NCBI RefSeq assembly: GCF_012273895.1
Contig: NC_052116.1
Span: 3,410,001-3,474,000 of the forward strand
Reading direction: 5' to 3'
DNA length: 64,000 nt
DNA from: Zerene cesonia
Lineage: Eukaryota > Arthropoda > Insecta > Lepidoptera > Pieridae
Below the pieces are notes generated by a model. The model did no database searches. It was given only the letters and a program-made list of their open reading frames with translations, and had not been told where the DNA came from. Position 1 is the stretch's first letter, and each line of letters starts with the position of its first letter. The position numbers were made by a program, and so were the translations under genes. Below, one piece after another: positions 11,853 through 26,800 of this stretch.

Positions 11853-14800
11853 CTGAAATAAATTTCAATGTGAATGAATAGTGTCTAAATGATTCCACCC
11901 ACTTATATATATTGGGATTCCTAACACGGTTGTTACCTGAAACAATCTAGAACCTGGTTTTAACAAATTATTGACGTCCATGTAACTCTGGTAAGTCAAC
12001 ACGCTTGCCGCGGACTTGGCTTGACTCACATTACTCGTAGACTGAGAACTACGTACTGATGTGGGACCACCTGTATAATAAAGAGTTGTTTCATTGTCTC
12101 TTTAACAGGAGAAATAATTTAGTTTAAAATCAACTTGAGAGCTTTTCTAAAAAAATAGCCTTGAGAAAGTCATATTATTCGTTTTATAACAGAATTGTTA
12201 TTCTACAATCTACAAATTTACCCTTAAAATAAAACTTGTAATATAGTACCAAAGTCGAAACGACTAGATCCGCTCCTGGAATCATAGCCTGTTCCTTGTG
12301 AGAGATTGTCGAAGTCAGAACCTTCTGGAAACATTTGAAATGTAAATGCAATATTTTAGAAACTCTTATACTTTGTCACCAAAACTACACTGCATCTTAG
12401 ATTTGTATACAATAATGTATTCAATACGTAGTATAAAATTTATACTTATATTATAAAGCTGAAAAGTTTGTTTGTTTGAACGCGCTAGTCTCAGGAACTA
12501 CTGGTCCGTTTTGAAAAACTCTTTCAGGTTTAGATAGCCCATTTATTGAGGAAGACTTTAGGCTATATATGTATCACGGGCGAAGTCGGAGCGGACCGCT
12601 AGTGCAAGATAAAGCTACTTGCGTTCCTCGAAAATCTTATGGGAAATTGCTTGAAATAGTGGCCAAAATTTGTGAAGACAATTCACAAATTTATTGTGAT
12701 ATTTCTCGTGATAAATAATAAAGAATAATCATTATAAGCTATCTATTATTATATAACTTGTTCGGGAGCTGACTCAACATGACTCAACTCATTCTATCTT
12801 GGTCGTCATCGTCTTGGTCATGACGATCGCACACACTTTAATCAGGTTACGTTTTTCTTTTGGAAATATTTCTATCGGGAATAAAAAGTTCTGAAACTAA
12901 TCAACATCGGCTGAATGATGGTGAAACTTTTGCATCGATAATTTTGCAATTTTAGATGTGCTTGTTAAAATTTCCACAATATTTTACTAACAATCTAAAT
13001 CTAGGTAGCGTGTAAAACAATTATTATAATGTTGAAAAATGGCTTAACATATCTATTTACCAGACGATTCATCATCTTCATTGTCCATTGAAATCGGTAA
13101 TATATAGTCTTTAGAAACTTCAAACGCCTTTTCTAAAGGAGCTTGTATTTTGGGATAATATTTTACCAAGTTGAAGAATGTCTGCGAAGGTATTACAAGC
13201 AAATCTAGACTTCGACTTGCGTAAATAGCCACTTCGGAACTAGACATGGGTTGCTATAGACACAGATAGGGAGAGAGAAAATGATAAAACAATATTAATA
13301 GAGATTAAACGCTTCCCTTGTCATTTTTATTATAAAATGAGTTATACTAAAGTTGTTAATTAATTAAGAAAGTAAAAATTATAAATTCAACATAATAATT
13401 ATCTGAAAGTAACGATTGTGCTTTATAAAACATTAACCTTATATAAACTCCCTTTCAAATCTAGCAATAACAGCGATTTTAACATGAAAACAAAAGGTTG
13501 CATAGTTCATATTGAAATCAAAATAAAAGAAAACACATAAATATTATTTAATTAGATTCTTACAGCAAATATACGCCGTACAAATAATTAATGTACTCAC
13601 TCCAGTAAAATTGCCAAACATGCCACCGGTTCCCATACACGTAATCATTTCATTATATGAGCTTAATACGTCAACCTAAAAGAAAGATTAATACGGTCAT
13701 TTATTTAGCGGGAAATGAACGAAACGAATTACATCAATTACATTAAAATGTAGATATTTCTTTTTCAAAGCACAAAAATAGAATCTTTATCCATTTTTTA
13801 AGGTTAAAAAAATTACTAAGATTTACAATTGAGAGATAATCTCACATTACAAATCAAGTGAATTTTATGAATTTGTAGCCGAAATTATGCTTGGTTTCTA
13901 TGATATTCTAAATAATAAATGTCATTGCTTCGTATACATAATTTCCCCTACAGAGACGCAATATAAAATTTATAAACACACCTTGCCCCTATAGATGATA
14001 TAAATGTTCGTCTGTATATCTTTGCACTGCACGACGGTATCGCCCTTCAGGAAGTACATTTCGTTTAGATGCTGCGTAATGACTCTGATAAAGGAACGTT
14101 CCACTTTACCGAAGAGCGGCACCTCCCGTAGCGCTCTCTCGTACATAAACACTAGAGTGTCTTCCATCAACGCTGAATTTAGACCGCGACAGATTTCCTA
14201 AAATTCTCCTATTCTTTTTACAATGTTATAACTTACCTAGTACTTTGTAAAACCGAAAATCCTACTAATATTATAAATGCGAAAGTTTGTAAGGATGTGT
14301 GTGTGTTTGTTGCTCTTTCATGCAAAAACTACTGAACCGATTGCAATGAAATTTGGTACGTAGACAGCTGGACGTCTGGAATAACATATAGGCAACTTAC
14401 TATCCCGATATTCCTACGGGATACGGACTTACGCGGGTGAAACCGCGGGGAGCAGCTAGTTATTGATAAAAATGCAGGATATAACGAATATTTTATATCT
14501 TTGCACGAGAAAATCGAGCATGTTTACACCACAAACCCACAGAAGATCGGCATTTTTACCCTTACAAGTCCCTTCCTTTATTCCCATCATCGATCCTTTC
14601 TTTATCCCTTATGGTACAAATTTAGCAATCCATGTACAGAGACATAAGGCCTCTGCCAATATTGTAAGCGGTGTTGGTCGTTTAGCCACCAACTCTATAA
14701 CATAAAAAAATCAATAACGTTATTCATATATTTTTCAACATGTAAAGCAATACCGTCGTAGAAGCAGGTTGGATTAGCTAATTTTACTACTACCAATATG

Positions 14801-17800
14801 GTACGAAAATAAGAAAAGGTTTCGCACAACGTAATTAACTTCATTTGTTACGTAACCTCTGCGTGTGGCCTTTGGAGAAATATATGAAAGTCAATTGTGG
14901 TCGACCTTTTTGCTTGCGGTAATAATTTGTTCTTATTTATTGAGCGTTAAGATACATTGTTATAAATATCGCTCTATTGACCTATGTGTCATTAAATTTG
15001 AGTTAAAATATGGTTCAAGATATAAGCTAGAAACAGATTTATTTTTATGACAACTCTTGTTAATTAGTACAAATGAATAATAGGCAAATACATAGGATTA
15101 AAATATTAAATAGTGACTTATATCACCGCATATAAATTTATATTTCATGCTAAATTAAGGCAGGAACATTTTCTAAAAAAAACATACAGTTAGCAAAACA
15201 ATACAAAAGAAATACAAATCCAGACCTGCGGATTGCTCCCGTGCGTCCTCTTCCATACATATTCGAAATACTTCAAAGTTTTCACAGTGAGTATGGGATC
15301 CACATTCTCTTGATACAAAAAGTTCTCTAAATCCCTCGTATTTTCCTAAAAGCAACGAGAACTGAGCTCATTAAAAGTAACTATAATTATTGTTGTACCA
15401 GCGCGTAACGTTTTTAATGACGAAAGTTTCGTTGCCTATATTTTTTATCTTAGCCATGCTCGAGAATATTAAAACTTAATAATGTTTTACAAAGTTAAAT
15501 TGTATCGGTTGGTAATTTTGTGGCAAAAGTCGTTAATAGTTTTACGTGATTATTAAGGTTCTTACCATTTAATGCGGCATTGTTTGTTATTACAAACCGT
15601 ACTTACATCTTTTTCCTTTTTATGTTTATGCCAAGTCGTTTTAATTTTAATCTATATAAAAGTTGATATTGATTACAATTTCAGAGTTTTTTCTTTAAGA
15701 TATTCCAATAAAATGTAACAGAAAAAAGTATTAAACAAAATCTATACACTCGGCACTTTATATACGTTAATTAAACTGTTTGCTAATTGATGTAAAACAG
15801 AAGAATCTGTCGATCGAAGATTTTCATCGGAGTATGATTTACGATATTAACAAATTCATACGATGCCACACAATAGTTTTGAAAATATCTCTATACTTTC
15901 ATATAATCATTTCACCATTCTGGTTAGAGATATTGAAATACGCGCTTGCAACATATACATTTATTTTTATCCCCTGTATCTGTCATGTGTATCTCAAGCC
16001 TTTTTAATATCCGCCCTCAAACGAATAGAGATTTATTTATCACTTATTTATAACACGAACGTCTCGCTTCTTTTGATCGCAACTCTGATATATCATATAA
16101 AACCCATGCTCCGTTGACGTCTACCCACACGTTGCTTTTATTAAAACAAATATTTTTCAAAACGTTTAACAGTTAATACATGATAGAATATAATGTGTTT
16201 TTAATTTTATATTTAAAGCGGCAATTTAAAAATCAATTTTGCGTTATATTTTACGGGTCGCCTAGAGCGAGTATACTAATTGATGGTAATATGGCGTGAA
16301 CGTTATTAAATTTTTCTATAAATTTTTTTCTGTAGATCGTATATTCAGAATGTGTTTTATGTAGCACTTTATGCACTTGTTTGTTGCGAAAACCTCATTT
16401 TTCTGTTACATAGTTTTAAATTTACACGTGAATAATACTTTTAAGAAACAAAATCAGTATCAAGATATCAAGACACAAATTATAAATAACTTTTATTAAT
16501 GTTTTCGTCTATCTGTCCGAATGCATGTCTTTGGAAATACCAACTAGCATTAAAGCTTTCAAGACAAGTATTCAGCATACCAAACGGGTAACATCTATCT
16601 CAAAAAACACAGGAATCAACTAATAAACTCTAACATTATGTTCAAGTAAACCGTGAACTGCAGCTGATCTCGTAGAAGCAACGTATCCAAACATAAAGGC
16701 AAAGTAAAGGACTCCGGTAATTTGCAACACCATAGTGAGCCAAACGTCCACTGTATTTGCGACTACTACAGGTGTACAACCGCATCCTATAAAAAGAAGC
16801 CAGAAGAATAATACATGAATCAGTTAACTAATTATTAACATAGTAGTGATCTTACTATTGGTCATATTTCTTTGATACTCAATAGTCTGTACTTCTGGTT
16901 GTCTGGAAGAAATCGATACATGGCGATAAGACCGCCAATTGTTTAGTTGATAATTTTATTGTAGTTTTGTTAAGAGCAGTAAAGACTAAATAAACAAATA
17001 AATGACTCTTGTTAGATTTATATGCAAACTAGCATACATGGCCACGCGTTGCTGTGGCTGAGTAAAAATTAACAATATTAAGATTATAAATTATTGGGAT
17101 AATTAATCGAAATAAAAACTATCCTATATCTTAAGTTGCACCAAATTACATATAAAATGCCAAATTTCATCAAAATCGGTTGAGTTGGTGAAGAGTTCAT
17201 TGGGAACATACATCATGACACTGGATTTTAATCGTTCAGAGCAATAAAACATAAAAAAATAAATGATTCATTATGTACTGCATGTAAATGATGCATTTAG
17301 ATTTTTTAAGAATGCTACTATGACCTACTTTCAACATATTTTCATTAATATATGCCTAGCAATTGAATTAATTACCTACAAACACTTCGAACACCCAATA
17401 AAATATTCGTATATATTCTGTGATTGCATCTGAAACAATCAAATATAATATATTCGTAGGCATCTATAATATTAAATGCAATTCATGACATACGTATCAA
17501 ATGTAATATGATTGTTGCATACAAAATTGTACTATTTAAATTATGTGACCATAACAAATACTCACATCTTATTTCATTATTAGCATTTTGTGAAAGCAGA
17601 AACACTTTGGAACAATTGACTAGGATATTGTAAGATCTCCTGTCCGTGTACGTCACACACGAATTCATAAAGACGAAGGAGGTCGCGAAGTTGACTATTG
17701 TTATCACAAGAGGTAGGAACTTCAGTAGAACTACGACCTGATTCACACGCATTATATCACTTTCCCAGTACGAAAATGTACTCGTTATTCGGGTCACCTT

Positions 17801-20800
17801 TAATCAGAATTCGTCTTAGTTTAAAGCGTTTTAATAATAGATTGATCATTTTAAAATGAGGGAATAAATATATTGTTACTAGCTACCCGGCAATGCTGTT
17901 CTTCCTTATCATTTAGAGGTATGAAAAATGGATGTTAGCCGATTCTCAGATCTACCCGATGCAAATAAAACTTCATGAGAATCGGTCCAGCCGTTTCAGA
18001 GGAGTATGGTTACTAACATAGAGACACGAGAATTTTATATATAACATAAATACAAAATGTACACATTAAATGCTTTACTTGCGTTCTATGTGTCAGTCCA
18101 TATGGCCGAACAGCGTTTGCCTGGTCAGCTAGTTACAACATAAATATATCATCAAGAAAAAAATTTTGACAACAAACTGATATATTCATATCATATATCA
18201 CGACATATTTTAACAGTCTTCTCTTACAACCAAATTTTTATCTCAGTGCTAAAATAAAAGTCGAGATATAGCAGTAATTCGTTACAACGGCGGTTATTTT
18301 AAAAATTCTGGATGCACAAAACATAAATTGGATTGGCTTGCACCTGGGTTTTACCACACTACCATAAAATATGATCGTTGGAATAATAGCATATTTACCG
18401 TGGGAATTTTGTTTACTATACAAGCTAAGTTTAGTCACATTTATTATGGTTGTATTATTGTGTGCAGCTATCGAACAGTTCAAGGCTAATACTTCTGTTA
18501 TATTAATAAAAAAGTATTTATAGTGATTTCATATGTTATAATTCTCGTACTATATCAAAATTTTATAATAAAACGCTAGTCAAATAATATCTACAATTAC
18601 TAAGCAAAGGATTAATTAACTCTTTTTAATTAGCACTTAATTACAAGAAATTTGATAGACTTAATTAACAAAAAAACAGAACCGCCCTCAAATTGTCTGA
18701 GCTAGACCAAATATATAATATAATAAAATGAGACCTTTGCATGAGGTTTGCAACAGCTTTCAATAAAAAGAACCATAAAAATCGGTTCACTCATTGATCA
18801 CATTTTTGAAGTCGGTTGAAAATCGTTAAAAATTGTATAGTACTCGTATTTTCCGTGTGAAATAAAAATACGTAAAGTATACAATTACCAATAACATTCT
18901 ATTTATGCGATATAGATCAAGATCCGAGTGGTCGTTTATTACCCTCAGCTGAAAATTGAAGTAATCATTAAATTTCATCTACTCTATAAAACTACAGTTA
19001 AAAGTATCAATTAATATTCAATGTCATTCATTAAACATAACATAGTCATTAACTATGAACTAAAAACTTAATTTAATCCAAATGTATGTAATACAAACCA
19101 ATTCTTCAAACGGAAATACGCTCAAAATATCCAATATGAAGGCATGCTTTAGATATCGAGAAACAGTGAGGAGTGGATGGGTTACTAATAAGGATTTTTC
19201 ATTATAGTACGCCACGTAAGACATCACAACAATATCCAAGTAAAGAAATATGTCCGCCCAGTTATAACCACCGCCGAATTTGTTTTGTTTTGTCTAAAAT
19301 CATTCCAGGATTCTATTATTGAATAGTAAATATCTTTAAAATGAAACACTGGACGGGGATATTGCAAATTTAAGAAAAACTGTTAATTGATTACGAATGA
19401 ATTTTGGAAATTACGGCGTCGACTGGTTACTTTTGCTTCAATTTAGAAACTTAACTACGCAAGTTCTAGATATTGCAAGATTAATTTATTCAACTATGCT
19501 ATTATGACTTTGCTTTGGTAGCAAATTATTCGCTTTATTTTCTCATACTAATAAATTTCGCTGTAAATTATTTTTTTGTGCTTAAGAAATATCTTCAATA
19601 GAATTGGCATAACTTTCATAATACCGAAGTTAATCATAATAATTAGCCATTAATCGTGTACAAATAGTTGTTACCAATAGAAGTAATGTTTATAAAAACG
19701 AATATTCTATCCACTCACAGCAATATTATACGGAATTATCAGTGCATAATGAATGGCGAACAGAAAACGCAATGTACACCATCCTTTTAAAAATAATCCA
19801 TGAGGCGTTATAGTACCAGGCAGAAATATGTAGCGAATATATCTGTAATATACAAACATTTATTGAAATACACAATCCTGGTATTAGTTTCAAATACGTG
19901 TGTTATATAGATGGAACTCAAATTGATATTGAACAGAAACATGGCAATGAATGGAAGGAATACCATACATGAAACGACATAGACGAAATCGCTTTTGATA
20001 TAAAATAGGTTTATTTTAATATAGGATAATCATATTTAAACATATTTTTATTAACGAATATTCATCAAGACTCTTAAGGCTTATTATTGATAAGTCTTTT
20101 TCCATTTTGCACTGCTTTTTTGCGAAGTAAATAAAAATGATAATAATCAAACTTCCAAACTTTAAAAACGTGTATATATTTAAAATAAAATTTAACTTCA
20201 GTTGAAAGATAGACGTCAATAAACTAAATAATGTAGATGGAACTTAACGAAATTAGTGAAACATAGCTAAAGAAACTACCAGAAATAACTAAATCGGTCC
20301 ATCCGTTTGAGCGTTAAAACAGACACACACAGAGATAGACATCGAGAATAAACTAAACCAATTTTTACGTCGGTGGTTAAAAAACCACTGCCACTCCTGA
20401 GTAGTGTAACTTTCAGTTCGTAGAAAAAATTTCACAATTGGATCCGTAATTCCAGAGACTAAGACAGGTACAAATGCAAGCCGTTTAGCTCTTCATAAAT
20501 TGTATATAGATAATGATACCAATACTTTCAATAAATAAATAATAACAACAAAATTGCACCTTTCGTAAACTGTTTCTTAAGTACACATTAATACAACTCA
20601 CTTCATAATTCCCAAGTTTTCAAAGGCTTCAACGTACTGTAGCTTTTCTCTCTGACTACTCAATATAACGAAACTTTCCTTTATTTCTTGCTGAAATGTA
20701 ACATGTATTCAATTTTATTCTTTTACAATTCAGCACAAAGTGGACGTCATACATGCCAAGTCACGTGAAGGTTTATAGTAAAAATAAAATATAAGTAGAA

Positions 20801-23800
20801 TAAAATAATGATATTGTAACAATAAATTTTAATAGCCATAAAAAATACACTATCACTACATAGCATAAAACAAAGTCGCTTTCTCTATCCCTAAGTCATT
20901 ATGTATGCTTAAATCTTTAAAACTACGCAACGGATTTTGATGGAGTTTTTTTTAATAGGTAGAGTGATTCACGAAGAGGGTTTATATATATTATAACATT
21001 TATTAAACTATTCCGAAATTAACGCGTGCGAAGCCGCGGGCAAAAGCTAGTGTGTAATATAATTGATGCAACTCTTTAAAGCCTATTATATCCATTATAA
21101 TATAGTACATAATATGTTACTCCTTTTTCTGTACGTGAAAGAAAATATACAAATCAAAATTCCTGGCAAGGAATGAAAGCCACAACAATGTATATACATA
21201 TGTAATTACTTCCAGGATGTGTTCCTTGTTCCTTATTGGAGACACTATAGTAAATCGTTTGGTGTAATAACATATGGTTCATTCCTTTATTTAACCAATG
21301 GGTGGATTTACGTAATGCAGTTTTAGTTTTCATTAAAGTCAGCATTGTTATTAATTACAGAGATTTTATATACATAGTTAAGGATATCACATACGAAGAC
21401 CAGTTAAAAATACACCATGTATATTTAATTAAAAAGTATAATAAATTCTGTAGGTCTTACTAAACAATAAATATGATATTCACCGCTATTCTATTCGTTT
21501 TGACGTCTATTCTGCCGACGAGGAGCTTAGCGTCCTCAAACTGCGACGCCTGTCGACGTATCTCCTCGTCTTCAAGAGTCTAGCGAATAGAAACATTAAT
21601 AATTATCCAAGCACTTACACCAGTTACAATTGCCCTGCCGCGGATTACTTGCTTTTTGCATATTCTAACAGCTCCTATTATTGGATCACGAAAGTTTTTA
21701 TGTAGGAAATAGTACTGGAAACTTCTAGTTCATGAGATGTGGGGGGAAGGATGTATTTGGAGTTGAGGTCGAGTTGTTCTTGTACTTTTACTATGAACAA
21801 CCTATTTAATATCTTAATATATATAAATTATGAGTTACGTCGTTTGTCCGCGATGGACTTCTAAGCTACTCAACCGATTTTAATCAAATCTCTACACCAT
21901 ATGCAGTTTGATCCAACTTAAAAGATAGGTAACAGTAACTCCCCGGGCGGAGTCGGGGCCTGCAGCTAGTCATTCAGTCAGTTTCTTTGAAATTGTGCTA
22001 TTACTCAAGTATTATAATAAATGTAAATGTCTGAAATAAGAGTAGATTATGATAGCCACATTTTACTCTTCTGTATGTTTGCCACCGTAATATTTAAAAA
22101 CGACGTGAGAAAACAATACCAGAATAAGAGCTTGAACGAAAAATAATGCGTTAAATTGAAGGCAAGGCACAGAAAACCGGCGTGAAATAGTGGCATGCCA
22201 CTGTGTTTCGTACAGTGAGTGGGGGAACCGGAGGCCCGTTTCCTTTTCCTCGCCCGCCCCAGTCCATTCCTTCTTTCCAGTCGTTAATCCTTTCCTTTTC
22301 CCTTATCCCAAAAAAGTGGGCAGCGCATTCGCAGAGGCACTACCTTTGCGAATGTTCATGTGCGGTGGTGTTCGCTTACCATCAGGCGAACCACCAGCAC
22401 TGTTGTCTGATATGACGTAAAAAAAAAGCAGATCTTCATTTCACAAGTCACTTTATAATCTTACAAAAGTTTTAACAATCAGCGACTAATACGCTCTCAT
22501 GTAGCATATCTTGATAACACGATTAATCAAGCTTTTTTATCCTATAATTTAATATCCCAATCCAAATATAAGTACTTCTCTAAACAAACGTACCTAAACT
22601 AAACCAACGGTTTAATCTGTAAGCGTATTTCAGTGAACAGTTTCATTTCCGCGGCAGCATATTAAATGCATGAATCATACCGCGATAATGGGGTGAGTGA
22701 TGTCGGGGAAGGTGCTCCAGCATTGTACCAGGGCAGTGTACTCCAAATGCAGTAATATGCAATTTGTCGTTGTCAGCACGGTATATACCTGGAATTAGTT
22801 CGCGGTATTGCTGCTTGTAACGTGTATGCTGTTATTACGGGGGACTTGATTCATTGCGTCCTTGCGTTGGTGCGGTTTTAAATGTTAGCAAACATTTACG
22901 TAGATATGACTGGTAGTAGAATGTAGAGGGGGAATTGATGTGTTCGGATAATGGATATTCGAAATGTTTAGAAGTTTAGGTCCTGAAGTAATTTTTGTAT
23001 TTCATTTGAGTATTTTTCACCGACGTACAAAAATGCAGGAATTCCCTAATTCTATTTTTTTATCTATTTATTCGATAACTCCATGGTTTTTCGACAGACT
23101 GACGTAATTCTTTTCATCTTCTATAGAAATTTGTTATAGTTATATACAGTAATCTAATACATGAAATTCTCTTGTCACAATGTTAGTTACCATACTCCTC
23201 CGGAACTGCTGGACCGATTCTCATGAAATTTTGTGTTCATATCGGGTAGGTCTGTGAATCGGCCAACATCTATTTATCATACTAAATTATAAAAGTAAGG
23301 CTGAACAACGTTTGCCGGGTCAGCTTGTAAAATATATAATAGATAAATTTAATACTTATTCATTTAGTAAATACAACTTTAATTACAATTCATTATTAAT
23401 TTTTAAACTAAAGAAATTGAAAATAACCCATACTTTAGGAAGTCCATATAACATTTCAGTGCTTCCGAAGAAGTCCCCCGGATAAACTGAAGCCACAACT
23501 TTTCCCATATTATTGAGCTTGTTACAGTAACCCTGCAACACAAACAACAACAAAGATATATAATTTACATAGATAACAAGTATATGCACATTTATGGCAT
23601 TACTTGGTAAATTTTGCTTTATTTACCTTCTGTATTATATACATATCTCTCCCAATATCACCGGCATGTTGCACTATTTCATTATCCGGTAACACAATTG
23701 TCCTAGTATTAGCAACAACAGTTTGTAAAAAATCACGACTGCAATCCTTTGAAAAATATTCTATTATTAAACAAACTTACAAAATGAACATGTTATAAAT

Positions 23801-26800
23801 TAATAAATAACTGTTTAATAAATCTACCATATTCGTACAAAAAATAACATTAACAAAGGTTAAAATCATTGATAAGAAAAAAAAATACTACGTTCGCTTC
23901 CTTTCGCGCCACAAGAAACTTCTTTTTTATCCATTTAAGCGATGGCGACGTGTGCTTTGTAATGCCAATAATCTGTAGATCATATCATAGACAAAACCAA
24001 AATGGCACAAATTAATTAGTAACGGTTTAATAAATGTTTAATTTTCGTGCAAAAAAATAACATTAAGAAATACATTATCCAACAAAATATAATAATTGAC
24101 ATAAGAATAATAAAAATACGAAGTTCGCGCCCTTTCGCGGGTTATGGCATCGTGTGCTCTGTTATCCTAGCAATCTGTACGTAATATTATAGTAATATAC
24201 TATTGAAATGCACAAAATAGCATTCAAATGTATGGCAAAGACAATTAATTACCTGAAACAAAGGACAACAAAGCAACGTATCCATCATCTCTATGGCTGA
24301 AATTTCTTGTTGTATATTGCTTGACATATCTTTAAATATTTCTTGGCTAGTTACAGCACTATTATAGTACCTGAATCAGTATACAATTAAATTTAAATAT
24401 AAATAAATTTGGCCAAATAATTTTATGCATATAAATAAAAGATACATACCACTGCACACAGAAAAATTTTTTTACTCTCGATTTAATTTTTCCGCTGACA
24501 TGATTCACAGAGAGAAAATAAAATAGTTCCCTCATGGAATCCTGTTGACAAAAATGTAATTTATGTAAAATATGTAATGAGCGAATAAAGGGTAACGGAA
24601 TACGTTTAAATAAATTCATTTAGTTGTTATTATACCTAATTAAATTTATTTTCAATTTCTGACGACTGATATATATCTATCTAGATTACATCGGGCCCTA
24701 AACCACTTAACTACGTAAAAAATTAAAACATCTTAATTTTATTTTTAATTAAAGTGCAGTAGAAAATATAAAAATAATATAACAACGTGTTAATAAAACT
24801 GTAAAGGTATAGTACACACTACACAAAACATTCTTCACCTCTGGGCTTTGTATACAATATATTTAATCCTTAAATCATACAGCTCACCCGCACAGGTTAT
24901 TATCTAGCTTTCCTTCTCGCAGTTGAACAAAAACGAAAGATAAATATGGCCGCTGATTGTTATTACCATACTTTTTCTTTTTAAATCTACCGTCAGGACA
25001 AAATATTATTTCTTAACACGCAAAAATTTATTAATATTACAAGTAAATGATTACAATGGCTTAAATTTGTTATAACAATTATCACCATATAATTCACCCA
25101 CATAATTTATAACCGTGCTTTATTGTCGATTTTTTATTTTTTTGTCTTTATACTAGCAACAGAAAAACTTCATCACTGAAAATTTTCTAATTATAGCGGA
25201 CAAACGAACAGACGTAAAGACAGTCAGACGGACAGCAAAGTCATAGTAAAAGAGTCCCGATTTATATTTTGTGTATGGTACCCTAAAAATTATGCCTTTA
25301 TGATACAAAATACTGGAACATAACGAGTATTTAATGATAAACTGAAATAAATCCTCGATACAGCTACTTAACGCGTTTGTATAATTTCCTCTTGGATATT
25401 CTTTGTAGGAAGTGGGAAAAGTTTACAAAGCGTTCAGAGCACACCTTAAATTTCAATTTCCGCTGGGTCCCCAGTAAGAAGACACTGCACACGTTTGCGA
25501 CGTAGAAACAACTTAAGTACATCCCTAACACCAACAGCACAACGACCTGCAAATGAACTCATTACGGTATAACAAGCTAGAAATGTGATATTTAGTTTGT
25601 TTTAATTGGAATTTAAAGTATCACTATCGCATGTTAATACGGTATATATTTATAGAATATATGAACGTCGAAACCTGAATTGAACACTGAAAACGTTTAC
25701 TTTGATTCATAAACTTGAGAAAGTTAAAGAAAAAATTCAGAAATTTCAAAATTTTTCAAAAAAAACCAGCCTTAATTAAACTGTAGAATGATCTTGACAT
25801 AAAAAGTTTAAGTATTACTAATAATATTTAATTTATTCATAATAGCGATCCGCTCCAGTTTCGTACGCGTGCGTGTATGTTGTTTTAAAACGTTCTAAGA
25901 ATCTTCGTTGAGGTTAGCGTCCCTTGAGCGTAAACCTTACATACACGTTTATAAAATGTATAGCTTATTATTTAACAAACAAACAGTTACAGTTGGTATA
26001 ACAATAAACTTATCTATCCTCGAATAATGCATGCTCAAACATATACCAACAACACATCTCCGAATCCGGGGGCAATATCCGACATCCCATTTCCAGTGAA
26101 CACTGCAGTCCCAAACGAAAGTGACGTCACCATAGGCTTTTCATGTTTTGCGTTGATCGTCACGAAAACTTTTGTTTCCCAGTATATTAATTGGGATAAC
26201 CATGACTTCTGTAAGTATTAGAGTGTCATAGCGTAATAGAAAAAATAAACAACTATACAAAAAGCAAGCTCCAATATTAACAAATAAATGAAAGATCACT
26301 GGCCGGTAATGACATTCATGTGAAATTAATTCATTTTGCAAGGATAGCTGCAGCAATAGATAGCAGAGATACCAAGATACTAACAATAGATATAAGATAA
26401 TTCAAACTTCTGTAATTATAACGTATGTTCCAGTATTATATTTTTTGTGTATATCTTACAAAAAATAAAATTAAGACAGTTTAAATTGTCTCTAAACAAA
26501 ACGAATTAGAAAAATACCGTTATATAATTACCTCATTACACAATTTCCTCGGGCAAGCTGTCAAATACAACAGACATCCAGACCAGTAACAAAATATAAT
26601 AAATATTAAGAAATATTTCACTAAGCAAAGTAACTGAAAATAAAAATTAAAACGATGTACCTTTATTTCTCGATATTTAGAACTTTACTACGTAAAACAA
26701 AGTGGCTTTCTCTGTCCCTATGTCCCTATATATGCTTAAATCTTTAAAACTACGCAATGAATTTTGATGCGTTTTTTTATAGATAGAGTGATTTAAGAGG

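Noticed and set aside
18238..18483. 81-codon minus-strand frame inside the channel gene
   Set aside because: It lies in the intron between exons 19293-19099 and 17797-17566, which already join in phase 0 with continuous S3-S5 sequence.
22190..22420. Two overlapping plus-strand frames, GC-rich
   Set aside because: They belong to a SINE-like repeat with an A-rich tail, with relatives at 14520 and 32405.
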